The notes under the pieces: generated by a model
Databases searched by the model: none
The model's input: only the letters and a program-made list of their open reading frames with translations
What the model was told of the DNA's origin: nothing
NCBI GenBank assembly: GCA_947449875.1
Contig: CANFSY010000006.1
Span: forward strand, 1 to 57,354
Origin: Paracoccaceae bacterium
GTDB lineage: Bacteria; Pseudomonadota; Alphaproteobacteria; Rhodobacterales; Rhodobacteraceae
Direction of reading: 5' to 3'
DNA length: 57,354 nucleotides
Translations under genes and position numbers: made by a program
Shown: positions 1 to 7,960 of the stretch, piece by piece
How positions within the stretch are numbered: position 1 is the stretch's first letter
Layout of the letters: each line of letters opens with the position of its first letter

Positions 1-71
1 AGGGCTGCCAGCAGCGCCAAGGCCACCAGCACCATCAGCAGAACTGCGCCGTCTTCGCCGCCCCGCCTCAT
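1..71 (-). CDS. gspK: Type II secretion minor pseudopilin GspK, N-terminal fragment
   Basis: Only the first 23 codons lie in the window; the gene continues beyond base 1. The reverse strand starts MRRGGEDGAVLLMVLVALAL, with a short basic leader, a glycine and a hydrophobic stretch as in the prepilin-like start of GspK. The ATG at 71-69 overlaps the TGA of gspJ as ATGA, so the two are translationally coupled. In known systems GspK caps the pseudopilus tip with GspI and GspJ. The call rests on this short N-terminus and on its place after gspG-H-I-J. Confidence 0.75.
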   Translation of the reverse strand, partial: MRRGGEDGAVLLMVLVALALLAA

Positions 72-715
72 GGGAACACCTCGGCGGGCACGCGGCACGC
101 GGGGTTGGGGCCAAGGGCGCAGTCGGCCTCGATCAGGTCGGGAAAGGCTGCGACAAGCTCCACCGCTTGGGGCGCTGCCAGTGACACCAGCCCAAAGGCG
201 CGCGGCAGGTCGGGGGCAGACCATTGCCGCACCCAAGCCCCTGCGGCGTCAAGATAGCGAAATTCCCAAGGGCCCGCCGCGTGCCAGATGGGTTGGGGCG
301 CAGACCAAGGGCCTGTGGCACCTTTGGCCAGCAAAACCGCCTCGGCCCGTGTCAGGTCGGTGCCGTCTTGGGCGGGCACAAGGGCAAAGCGCAGCGCAGA
401 CGGCGTGTTGGGGGTAAAGCGCGCCGTATAAGGAAAGGTCAGGCTTTGCGCTTGGCCGTCAAACAGCATCGCCCCCGAAGCCGTTCGCACCAACAGCCCA
501 TGCTGCGCACCGCCCGCCAAAATGGCGCCCGTGCGGGCAAACGACTCGGCCTGTTCTGCCGCAGCCACCGCCCGCGCCGCACCGTTGGTGGCGATGTGAA
601 GGGTTGACAGAACGACGACCACAACCGCCACGCCCAAGGCCAAGGCCACCAGCGCCTCGATCAGGGTAAAGCCTGCCTCGGGATCACAAGGGGGGGAGGG
701 GGGGGGCGGGCTCAC
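68..715 (-). CDS. gspJ: Type II secretion minor pseudopilin GspJ
   Basis: A 215-residue protein with a type IV prepilin leader: a proline-rich start, cleavage expected after Gly15 in the motif GFTLIEAL, Glu20 at position +5 of the mature protein, then about 20 hydrophobic residues. The rest is a soluble pseudopilin domain. GspJ belongs to the initiating tip complex of the T2SS pseudopilus in the inner membrane and periplasm. It overlaps gspI (ATGA at its start) and gspK (ATGA at its end), which places it in one operon. Length fits the family (about 190-220). Order within the operon separates it from the other minor pseudopilins. Confidence 0.88.
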   Translation of the reverse strand: MSPPPPSPPCDPEAGFTLIEALVALALGVAVVVVVLSTLHIATNGAARAVAAAEQAESFARTGAILAGGAQHGLLVRTASGAMLFDGQAQSLTFPYTARFTPNTPSALRFALVPAQDGTDLTRAEAVLLAKGATGPWSAPQPIWHAAGPWEFRYLDAAGAWVRQWSAPDLPRAFGLVSLAAPQAVELVAAFPDLIEADCALGPNPACRVPAEVFP

Positions 716-1047
716 GGCTGGCCCTCAGCGTCAAGGCGCACCGCGATGATTTGCGGGCCACCGGTCCACGTGACAGCCACCTCACGGCGCACCAATCCGC
801 CCGAGGGGGGCGACAGCGTGGCGACCCAGCCCAGATCGCCCGCTTGGCCCCGCCCCACCTCGCCTGTCGCAAGCAACCGCCGCACCAGATCGCGGGCGGC
901 GGTTTCTTTGATCAGGCGGTCATTGACCCGCGCCGATTGGGTGAAAAGGGTCAGCGCGGCCACCACGGCTAGGCTTGCAATGGTCAGGGCTGCCAAAACC
1001 TCTACCAAGGAAAACCCCGCTTCAGGGCTGCACGGTGCCGGTGACAG
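712..1047 (-). CDS. gspI: Type II secretion minor pseudopilin GspI, non-standard start
   Basis: The reading frame carries a prepilin motif, GFSLVEVLAALTIASLA, followed by a GspI-size soluble domain of about 100 residues ending at 712. There is no ATG, GTG or TTG between the gspH stop (1024) and the cleavage-site glycine. The best-placed initiator is a CTG at 1047-1045, which gives the leader (L/M)SPAPCSPEAG, like the leader of GspJ. That yields 111 residues. A TTG further upstream, inside gspH, is the alternative. It overlaps gspH by 26 bases and gspJ by 4. The family assignment is firm; the start codon is an inference. Confidence 0.8.
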   Translation of the reverse strand: MSPAPCSPEAGFSLVEVLAALTIASLAVVAALTLFTQSARVNDRLIKETAARDLVRRLLATGEVGRGQAGDLGWVATLSPPSGGLVRREVAVTWTGGPQIIAVRLDAEGQP

Positions 1048-1447
1048 GCGCGATGACCACTTGGTCGGTAAAGCCTTGCCCCACCACCCGCAAAAGCCCC
1101 CCCGGGCTAGAGCCGTCCGGGTCAAAGGAAATGACGCTTTCCCCCTGTGCGCCGCTGGCAAAAGCCTGCCGATCCGGCCCAAGGTCCAGACCAAGCGCCC
1201 CCGCCTGAAAGCTGTGCCCATCGGCCCCCACGCCAAGGGCCAAACGGCGGTCGGTGCGCATCGCTTCGGCCCGCAGGGTGCGCACGAAAGATTGCAAGGC
1301 GGCGTGGTCGATGCGGTGCTGTCCGGGCATGCCGCGCCCCACCACCAGCCCCGCCGCCAAGGCTGTGATGGCCACGACCAAAAGCATCTCGGCCAAGGTA
1401 AACCCCGCCTCGCCACGGCCCAACTCGTCACGGAGATATATCGGCAT
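1022..1447 (-). CDS. gspH: Type II secretion minor pseudopilin GspH
   Basis: A 141-residue pseudopilin. The start at 1447 gives a 15-residue leader ending in GRGEAG, then FTLAEMLLVVAITALAAG with Glu20 at mature position +5. An upstream in-frame ATG at 1465 would add six residues. The mature domain is a short beta-rich GspH/FimT type. GspH is a minor component of the pseudopilus below the tip complex. The start lies inside the end of gspG (20-base overlap), which favours coupled translation in this operon. Confidence 0.85.
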   Translation of the reverse strand: MPIYLRDELGRGEAGFTLAEMLLVVAITALAAGLVVGRGMPGQHRIDHAALQSFVRTLRAEAMRTDRRLALGVGADGHSFQAGALGLDLGPDRQAFASGAQGESVISFDPDGSSPGGLLRVVGQGFTDQVVIAPVTGTVQP

Positions 1448-1844
1448 TATCACCCTCGCCGCCATCCTTGCCGTCAGCCCCGAAGCTGCGCAGCTTGTAG
1501 GTGCTGGCATCGGCACTTGCGACGTAATCGTAAGGCGTCCCCCAAGGGTCTTTGGCCACGGTCTTGTCGATATAAGGCCCCGCCCAGCCAGCCGCCCCCG
1601 CAGGCGCGGCGGCAAGAGCGGCCAAGCCATCAGCGGTTTGCGGATAGCGCCCCAGATCAAGGTGATAAAGCTCTAACGCGGTCTGATAGGCCGCAATCTG
1701 GACATGGGCGGTCTTGATCTTGGACGTGCTCATATAGCCCACAACACGCGGCCCGACCAAGGCCGCCAGAAGGGCCAAGATCACCAGCACAACCAGCAGT
1801 TCCACCAGCGTAAATCCGGCCTCTTTATCGGGATGGGGGGTCAT
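1428..1844 (-). CDS. gspG: Type II secretion major pseudopilin GspG
   Basis: A 138-residue protein with the most canonical prepilin start of the set: cleavage after Gly10, then FTLVELLVVLVILALLAALVGPRV with Glu15. The C-terminal half keeps the GspG core, GRYPQT...DGLAAL, DPWGTPYDY and the aspartate-rich FGADGKDGGEGDNADI loop that binds calcium in characterised GspG proteins. GspG is the main subunit of the pseudopilus that pushes folded substrate through the secretin. It sits 10 bases after gspF. A good Shine-Dalgarno, GGAGAGGCC, precedes the ATG. Confidence 0.95.
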   Translation of the reverse strand: MTPHPDKEAGFTLVELLVVLVILALLAALVGPRVVGYMSTSKIKTAHVQIAAYQTALELYHLDLGRYPQTADGLAALAAAPAGAAGWAGPYIDKTVAKDPWGTPYDYVASADASTYKLRSFGADGKDGGEGDNADISP

Positions 1845-1854
1845 GGCCTCTCCT

Positions 1855-2916
1855 TTAGACGAACATATCGTTGACCGACATCAGGGCCCCGATGACGGTG
1901 TAGATCAAACTTCCAACGCCCACCGATATGCCTAAGATAATGGCGGGTTCCAGCAGCACCAAGGCGCGGTCCAGCGCGATGCGGGTTTTTTCTTCAAAGA
2001 CCTCGGCGGCTTGGGACAGGCTGCGGGCCATGTTGCCGGTTTCTTGCCCCACACGGATCAGGCTGGCCAACAAGGGCGGCACACCCCGCGCCGACCGCAA
2101 GGGTTGGGTGACATCTTGGCCGGCGCGCAAGGCATTCTCCATCGCTTCCAGCACGCGGGCCAGATCGCCTGCCACAGTGCTGCGGCGTGTTAGGCGCAGC
2201 GCCTCGGCCAAGGGCAGGCCCGCTTCGGTCAGCATGGCCAGCGAGCGTGTCATCTCGGCCAGTCGCGCGGTCAGGATCAGGGGGCCCAAGACGGGCACAT
2301 AGGTGGCGGCGGTGGTGATTGCGCGCTGCACCGCGGTTTGGCGCAGCAGCACCGCCAGTGCTGCCAAGACCAAGGCCACCGCCAGCCCGACGATACTGGC
2401 ATGGCCCGTCACCCAATCTGACAGGTCAATCAACCGCCGTATCGCGGCATCGGCCCCATCCGCACGCGGTTCAGGCGGCAAAACCGCACGCATCTGCGGC
2501 ACCACGGCCAAAGCGATCAGCGCCATCGCGGCGAGGGCCACCAGCAGCAAAAAGGCCGGATAGACCAAGGCTGATCCCAGCTTGCGCTGCAAGGCCTGCG
2601 CTTGGGCGCGGCCTGCGTGCAGGCGTTGCAACACCATGGGCAAGGTGCCCGTCCCCTCGGCCAAGGCGACAAGGCGCAGATAGGCTTCGGGAAAGACCGT
2701 GCCCTGCCGTGCCATGGCTTCGGCAAGGCTGGCCCCCGCACGCAGTTCGGCCCTTATGGCCAGCAAGACCGGCTGCAAGCGGCTTTGCGCGGCTCCGCCC
2801 GCCAAAAGGTCAATCGCACGGCCAAGGGGCACGCCCGCGCCGATCATCCACGACAGTTCTTGGGTGAACAGCGTGAGGTCATCGGCGGTGGGGGCTTTGG
2901 CAAAGAGGCTAGCCAT
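1855..2916 (-). CDS. gspF: Type II secretion inner-membrane platform protein GspF, short N-terminus
   Basis: A 353-residue GspF/PilC family protein with two T2SSF domains. The first begins almost at once with DLTLFTQELSWMIGAGVPL; the second starts around LAEMTRSLAMLTEAGLPL. Hydrophobic segments include LVYPAFLLLVALAAMALIALAVV and AIILGISVGVGSLIYTVIGAL. GspF recruits the GspE ATPase to the inner-membrane platform. Typical family members have about 400 residues and a 50-60 residue N-terminal segment before the first T2SSF domain; here it is missing. The ATG at 2916 overlaps the gspE stop by 8 bases. Longer in-frame starts would only extend into gspE and add unrelated sequence. Confidence 0.9.
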   Translation of the reverse strand: MASLFAKAPTADDLTLFTQELSWMIGAGVPLGRAIDLLAGGAAQSRLQPVLLAIRAELRAGASLAEAMARQGTVFPEAYLRLVALAEGTGTLPMVLQRLHAGRAQAQALQRKLGSALVYPAFLLLVALAAMALIALAVVPQMRAVLPPEPRADGADAAIRRLIDLSDWVTGHASIVGLAVALVLAALAVLLRQTAVQRAITTAATYVPVLGPLILTARLAEMTRSLAMLTEAGLPLAEALRLTRRSTVAGDLARVLEAMENALRAGQDVTQPLRSARGVPPLLASLIRVGQETGNMARSLSQAAEVFEEKTRIALDRALVLLEPAIILGISVGVGSLIYTVIGALMSVNDMFV

Positions 2917-4456
2917 CTTGCACCACCCGCAACACCTCGGCCACGCTGGTTTCGCCATCAAGCACACGGCGCAGGCCATCGGCCATCAGGGGCACCATGC
3001 CCGCCTCTAGCGCCACCTGATGCAGCGCCGCCGTGCCGGCCCCTGCCAACAGCGCGGCGCGCAGGGCATCGGTCACAGGCATCACCTCGAAGATCGCGCG
3101 GCGGCCGTAATATCCGGTGCGCCCGCAATGATCGCAGCCCATAGCGGCGAAATGGCGCGCAGGGGTTGCCGGATCGTGGCCGCACAGGTCCTGCACAAAG
3201 GCGGGAAAGGGCAAGGGGCCGGTCTGTTCCCGCCGGCAATGGCGGCACAGCAGGCGCACCAGCCTTTGCCCCAGGCTAAGCCGCAAGGTGGCCGCCAAAA
3301 GATAGGGCTCTACCCCCATCTCTGCCAAGCGCACCACCGCCCCCGCCGCCGAGTTCGTGTGCAAGGTCGTCAGCACCAAATGCCCCGTCAGCGAGGCTTG
3401 CACCGTCACCTCTGCCGTTTCGGCATCGCGCACCTCGCCCACCAACAGCACATCGGGGTCGGCGCGCATAAAGGCGCGCAGGCCCGCCGAGAACGACAGG
3501 CCAATCGCCGGATTGACCTGCACCTGCGAAATCCCGGGAATGTGGTATTCGACGGGATCCTCGATCGAGATGATCTTGCGGCTGGGATCGTTCACTTGCG
3601 CCGTGGCGGCGGCCAAGGTGGTGGTCTTGCCGCTGCCCGTGGGGCCAGTGATCAAGATCAGCCCATGGGGCTGCGACAGGGCGGCGCGCAGGGCGGCTTC
3701 TGCGGCCGGTTGCAGGCCCAAACCCGCAACGCTGGGCAGATTTTGCCGCCCCGCCAGAATGCGCAAAGCCGCGCCCTCGCCGTCGACCATGGGCAGGGTG
3801 GCCAAACGCAGATCAAAGCTGCGGCCCGCAATGACGGCGCGGATCGGGCCATCTTGCGCCAAGCGGCGTTCGGCGATGTTCAGCCCGCCAAGAATTTTCA
3901 GCCGCGCCACCACGGCCCGCCCCGTGGCGGCTGGCAGCACAGCCACTGGGCGCAACATGCCGTCGACCCTTTGGCGCACGGCCATCTCGACCGGGCCGGG
4001 TTCAAAATGCAAATCGGTGGCCCGCGCTTCGACCGCCTGCGACAGCATCTTGTCCAACAGGGCGATCACAGGCGCATCAAGGGCGGAATCCTGCGGGTCT
4101 TCTTCGGCCAGATCGGCGCGGGGCGGCGGGGGGCTTGCCCCCAACCCTTCAAGCCGCGACAACAGCGCAGGCTGCGAGGCGACCATCAGCGCCAGATCCT
4201 GCCCCAAGGCCACCCGCAGGGCAGCAAGTGAGGCCGTGTCGGACGGATCAGCCAAGGCAACCCGCCACCGCCCATCCGCCCCCAACCCCAGCGGCAGCAT
4301 CAAGGCGCGGCGCAAAAAGGCGCGCGACAGGCCCTGCGGGATGGTCAAAGAGGCAGGCCAATCGGCGTCTGTCATCAAAGACAGGCCATGGGTTTGCGCA
4401 CGGTGCTGCGCCACGGCCACGGGATCTTGTGGTAAGGCCCCGCTGCCCGCTGTCAT
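2909..4456 (-). CDS. gspE: Type II secretion ATPase GspE
   Basis: A 515-residue secretion ATPase. The N-terminal GspE/MshEN-like domain spans about residues 20-110. The ATPase core has Walker A GPTGSGKT at 271-278, an Asp-box/Walker B region around DPDVLLVGEVRD (333-344) and the His-box GHLVLTTLHTN (359-368). Two cysteine pairs, LCRHC (404, 407) and GCDHC (441, 444), form the usual zinc-binding loop. The protein powers pseudopilus assembly on the cytoplasmic face with GspF and GspL. The ATG at 4456 overlaps the gspD stop as ATGA. Full length for the family. Confidence 0.96.
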   Translation of the reverse strand: MTAGSGALPQDPVAVAQHRAQTHGLSLMTDADWPASLTIPQGLSRAFLRRALMLPLGLGADGRWRVALADPSDTASLAALRVALGQDLALMVASQPALLSRLEGLGASPPPPRADLAEEDPQDSALDAPVIALLDKMLSQAVEARATDLHFEPGPVEMAVRQRVDGMLRPVAVLPAATGRAVVARLKILGGLNIAERRLAQDGPIRAVIAGRSFDLRLATLPMVDGEGAALRILAGRQNLPSVAGLGLQPAAEAALRAALSQPHGLILITGPTGSGKTTTLAAATAQVNDPSRKIISIEDPVEYHIPGISQVQVNPAIGLSFSAGLRAFMRADPDVLLVGEVRDAETAEVTVQASLTGHLVLTTLHTNSAAGAVVRLAEMGVEPYLLAATLRLSLGQRLVRLLCRHCRREQTGPLPFPAFVQDLCGHDPATPARHFAAMGCDHCGRTGYYGRRAIFEVMPVTDALRAALLAGAGTAALHQVALEAGMVPLMADGLRRVLDGETSVAEVLRVVQDG

Positions 4457-6444
4457 TGACCGCTCATCTGGGGCATCCGCGCGCGAAGTTCGGCAGACAT
4501 TGTGGCGGCGTCTTGCTGGTTGCGCACCACATGCGGGGTGATGAACACAATCAACTCGGTGCGCGACTTATCCTCTCCGGTGTGGCTGGGCAGCAGGCCG
4601 AACAGCGCCTTGCGATCAGACGAGCCTTGGCTAGAGATCAAACCGCCCAAGGCGACCGTCTGGTTGTCATATACCGCCACACGGGTCGAGATTGACCTTT
4701 GCCGCAGCGTGGGGGTTAAGGTCGCAGCCGCACTACGCACCACGGCGGACAATTCCTGATCAACCTTCAGGTTGACAAGGTTGGTCTGGCTGACACGGGG
4801 GGTGACTTTCAAGATCACACCCGCATCGTGATATTCCACCGAATTGACCACCGGCGCATCGGGGGTTTGGGTGGACACCACCTGTTGGGTGACGATGGGC
4901 ACCTGTTCCACCACCTTGATCTGCGCCTCTTCATTTTCAAAGGCCGAGATCGAGGGGGCCGAGACGACTTTGACCTTGGTCACCTGTGCGAGCGAGTCGA
5001 TGATCAGCTTGGCATCCACCCCGTCGCCCAGCACCAGATTGAAGCCGGGGGCGGTGGAGGTGATGCTGGTGGACAGGCCGTTGGTGGCAATGAACTGCGC
5101 GTCGTTGCTTTGCAGATAGGCCTGAACGCCCATCGCCGTGGCATCGTTCAACGTGACTTCGACCAACAGCACGTCGATCAGCACCTGCACCGGCGGGCGA
5201 TCAATCGCGGCCAAAAGCTGCAAAGCCTGCTGGCGCACCGGGGTCGATCCGCGAATGATGATCGTGTTGTTGCCATCATCGGGGGTAAAGCGCGTGGCCC
5301 CACCGCCCGACACAGCGACAGCCGTCACCGACCCGTCAGCCGCCTGCGGCGCGGCCATGCCCCCGCTGGCGTCCGCCGCAGGGGGCGACGCGGATTCGCC
5401 AAGCGCAGCACCGCCGCCATCGCCAAACGTCGCCTGCAACAGCACGCTTAGGTCAGACGCCTTGGCATATTGCACCTGATAGACCGTAATATCGGCCCCC
5501 GCAGTGCCACCTGTCCTGTCCAGCTGCCGGATCCACTGCATGGCATTTTGCAGATCGCCTTGATCGTGCGCCTGCACCAAAAGCGCGTTAGAGCGTTGCA
5601 AGACCTGAATGCTCCAGCCTGCGGCTTGCGGGTCATTCACCGCAACGGCGGCCAGATCGGTTGCAACCTCGCTGGCGGGGGCGTTTTGCAAAAAGGCGAT
5701 TCCGGCGTTGGGTTTGGACAAGATGTCAACGTCCAGCGATTGCACCATGCTTTGAAGGGCCGCACGGTCGGCGGCAGAACCGCGCACCAACAGCATATCA
5801 TCATTTTCCGAAGCGCGCAGCGCGCCGTCGGGGGCGGCAAAGCCGTCCAGCAGGGCCAGCATGCGGTTGGCCCCCAAATGCCGCAGCGGCAAAGCGGTGA
5901 AGCCGTAGCCTTCGGCGGCCATGGCCGCGGTCATGCCCGCACCGTCCAGCGCCTTGATGCGAAAGCCGCGGCCCTCGGCGACCAGAACCAGACCGTTGGC
6001 TTGCAAGGCCGTCTCGAAAATCATCAACAAATCGGTGCGCGCCACAGGCCCGCCGGTGGCCATCGTGACCGTGCCGCTGGCAGACGGATCCAGCGTATAG
6101 GGCACCTGCAAGATATCCCCCAGCAGCGACTGCGCCGCCACGTCCACCGTCACCGCCTGCAAGTTGACCGTAAAGCCCTGCCCCACGGCCTGCACGCCCG
6201 GTTGCACAGGCGGGTTGCCCCCGATGTCGTTGAAATACACCACCTGCGTCGGCTGCGGCCCACCCGCATAGCCCGGCGTTCCCGCCCGCCCGTTGCGCGC
6301 CGCCAGATTAAGCCGCGCCAAAGCGTCGCGGTCGCCCGACAAGCCCGCGCCAGAGGTGCCCCCGCTGCCCGTCTCACAGGCTGCCAAAGCCAAAGAGAGA
6401 GCCACAGCCAACAGGGCCGTCAAGAACTTCCGGACAAGGAACAT
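4453..6444 (-). CDS. gspD: Type II secretion outer-membrane secretin GspD, lipoprotein type
   Basis: A 663-residue secretin. The start at 6444 gives a signal peptide ending in a lipobox, LALAAC with Cys23, so this secretin may be lipidated rather than pilotin-dependent. N-domains follow (N0 about residues 80-150, then N1-N3 with repeats such as YGFTALPLRHLGANRML). The C-terminal secretin domain shows VPIVTQQV and VALGGLISSQGSSDRKALFGL and ends in a typical TELIVFITPHVV strand. AGAGG lies upstream of the ATG. It is the first gene of the operon; a gspC gene is not found upstream, where the next gene is lldD on the other strand. Confidence 0.95.
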   Translation of the reverse strand: MFLVRKFLTALLAVALSLALAACETGSGGTSGAGLSGDRDALARLNLAARNGRAGTPGYAGGPQPTQVVYFNDIGGNPPVQPGVQAVGQGFTVNLQAVTVDVAAQSLLGDILQVPYTLDPSASGTVTMATGGPVARTDLLMIFETALQANGLVLVAEGRGFRIKALDGAGMTAAMAAEGYGFTALPLRHLGANRMLALLDGFAAPDGALRASENDDMLLVRGSAADRAALQSMVQSLDVDILSKPNAGIAFLQNAPASEVATDLAAVAVNDPQAAGWSIQVLQRSNALLVQAHDQGDLQNAMQWIRQLDRTGGTAGADITVYQVQYAKASDLSVLLQATFGDGGGAALGESASPPAADASGGMAAPQAADGSVTAVAVSGGGATRFTPDDGNNTIIIRGSTPVRQQALQLLAAIDRPPVQVLIDVLLVEVTLNDATAMGVQAYLQSNDAQFIATNGLSTSITSTAPGFNLVLGDGVDAKLIIDSLAQVTKVKVVSAPSISAFENEEAQIKVVEQVPIVTQQVVSTQTPDAPVVNSVEYHDAGVILKVTPRVSQTNLVNLKVDQELSAVVRSAAATLTPTLRQRSISTRVAVYDNQTVALGGLISSQGSSDRKALFGLLPSHTGEDKSRTELIVFITPHVVRNQQDAATMSAELRARMPQMSGQ

Positions 6445-6673
6445 GGGCAAACGGGCCTCTCTGCGCGCCACAGGCTGGCACGGTTCAGACTTGACCCAAT
6501 CGTGCGGCAGGACACAAGCCGATTCCGCCCGAAAGCCCACCGAAAACCGGACCAAGCCCTAAACCCGCGGCATAGATCCTTGCGCCGCAAAGCAGAGGCA
6601 GGACCCACAGCACTCTGGCAGAAACGCGTCAGCCGCGCTAGGCTGGCCCGTCGCATCCCACCATGAGGTCGCC

Positions 6674-7840
6674 ATGCCCGTCATCACCGCCATCGAAGAC
6701 CTCAAGCGCCTGCACAAACGCCGCGTGCCGCGGATGTTCTTTGAGTATTGCGAAAGCGGATCTTACACCGAACAGACCTTTCGCGACAATGTCAGCGATT
6801 TTGCCAAACTGCGCCTGCGCCAGAAGGTGGCGGTGGATATGTCAAACCGCACCATCGCCGGGACAATGCTGGGCAAGCCTGTCACCATGCCCGTGGCCTT
6901 GGCCCCCGTGGGCTTCACGGGCATGCAATCCGCCGATGGCGAGATCAAAGCCGCCCGCGCGGCTGAGGCGTTCGGAGTGCCCTTTACGCTTTCGACCATG
7001 TCGATCTGCTCGATCGAAGATGTGGCGGCCCACACCACGGCCCCCTTCTGGTTCCAGCTGTATGTGATGAAAGATTGGGATTTTGTGGCCTCTGCCCTAG
7101 ACCGCGCCCGCAAGGCAGGGTGTTCGGCGCTGGTCTTGACGCTGGATTTGCAGATCATGGGCCAGCGCCACAAAGATTTGAAAAACGGCCTGTCGGCCCC
7201 GCCCAAGCCGACCTTGGCCAACATCATCGACATTGCCACCAAATGGCGCTGGGCGGCCGGCATGGCGCGCACCAAACGGCACAGTTTTGGCAATATCGTA
7301 GGCCATGCCAAGGGGGTCAAAGACCTGTCCTCGCTGGGGTCATGGACGGCTGAACAGTTTGACCCGCAGCTGGATTGGGGCAAAATCGCGCGCATCCGCG
7401 ATATGTGGGGCGGGAAATTGATCCTCAAGGGCGTGCTGGATGAAGATGACGCCCGCCGTGCTGCCGATTTTGGCGCAGATGCGATGATTGTCTCGAACCA
7501 CGGCGGGCGGCAGTTGGACGGGGCTTTGTCGTCGATCCGCCGCTTGCCCAGCATCGCCCGCGCCGTGGGCGATCAGGCAGAGGTGTGGATGGATGGCGGC
7601 ATCCGATCGGGGCAGGATGTGCTCAAAGCGCTGGCCATGGGCGCCAAGGCCACACTGATCGGGCGCAGTTATATCTATGGCCTCGGCGCACTGGGTCAGG
7701 CGGGGGTCAGCGCCGCGCTGGAGGTGATCCGCAAGGAAATCGACACCACGATGGCCCTATGCGGCGAGCGCGACATTGCGAAGTTTGGCGCCCATAACCT
7801 GATGATCCCCAAAGACTTCGAGGGCGACTGGAAGGACTGA
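6674..7840 (+). CDS. lldD: FMN-dependent alpha-hydroxy acid dehydrogenase (L-lactate dehydrogenase type)
   Basis: A 388-residue member of the LldD/glycolate oxidase family, which oxidises L-2-hydroxy acids such as L-lactate to the keto acid and passes electrons to the respiratory quinone pool. Family marks: N-terminal DLKRLHKRRVPRMFFEYCESG, the FMN-binding APVGFTGM, the LTLDLQIMGQRHKD strand, and the active-site motif SNHGGRQLDG with the catalytic His276. The C-terminal DGGIRSGQDVLKALAMGA binds the FMN phosphate. GAGGTC precedes the ATG by six bases. It stands alone, divergent from gspD and convergent with the reductase downstream. Substrate is inferred from the family; other 2-hydroxy acids are possible. 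Confidence 0.88.
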   Translation: MPVITAIEDLKRLHKRRVPRMFFEYCESGSYTEQTFRDNVSDFAKLRLRQKVAVDMSNRTIAGTMLGKPVTMPVALAPVGFTGMQSADGEIKAARAAEAFGVPFTLSTMSICSIEDVAAHTTAPFWFQLYVMKDWDFVASALDRARKAGCSALVLTLDLQIMGQRHKDLKNGLSAPPKPTLANIIDIATKWRWAAGMARTKRHSFGNIVGHAKGVKDLSSLGSWTAEQFDPQLDWGKIARIRDMWGGKLILKGVLDEDDARRAADFGADAMIVSNHGGRQLDGALSSIRRLPSIARAVGDQAEVWMDGGIRSGQDVLKALAMGAKATLIGRSYIYGLGALGQAGVSAALEVIRKEIDTTMALCGERDIAKFGAHNLMIPKDFEGDWKD

Positions 7841-7846
7841 CCCCAC

Positions 7847-7894
7847 AATTCTTCTGCGAAGAATTAGCCCCCGATTCTTCTGCGAAGAATCGGG
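7847..7894 (+). terminator. Two palindromic hairpins after lldD
   Basis: Two near-identical hairpins lie just past the lldD stop. The first, 7847-7865, is AATTCTTC-TGC-GAAGAATT. The second, 7870-7894, has an 11-bp stem, CCCGATTCTTC paired with GAAGAATCGGG around TGC. Both have a three-base loop. There is no long T-tract, so their termination efficiency is uncertain. Position at the 3' end of the gene, and the related pair facing the opposite gene, suggest a transcript-end or RNA-stabilising role. Confidence 0.5.
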
Positions 7895-7898
7895 CACA

Positions 7899-7946
7899 GA
7901 TTTTTCGCAGAAAAATCGCGACTATTTGATTTTTCGCAGAAAAATC
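7899..7946 (-). terminator. Two palindromic hairpins after the acuI-like gene
   Basis: Two identical 19-base palindromes, GATTTTTCGCAGAAAAATC, lie at 7899-7917 and 7928-7946. Read on the minus strand they become GATTTTTC-TGC-GAAAAATC, the same design as the plus-strand pair but with the fourth stem pair changed from C-G to T-A. They therefore sit as mirror-image copies at the 3' end of the minus-strand gene. The stems are rich in A and T and end in runs that could serve as weak terminators. Confidence 0.5.
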
Positions 7947-7960
7947 GTGGGGCGAACCGG

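Noticed and set aside
5470-6666. Plus-strand open frame of 398 codons opposite gspD
   Set aside because: Shadow of gspD with His/Arg/Gln-rich, non-protein-like composition and no ribosome site.
7847-7946. Short regularly placed repeats as a CRISPR array
   Set aside because: The units are self-complementary, 19-25 bases, with spacers of only 4-10 bases, and no cas genes are present.
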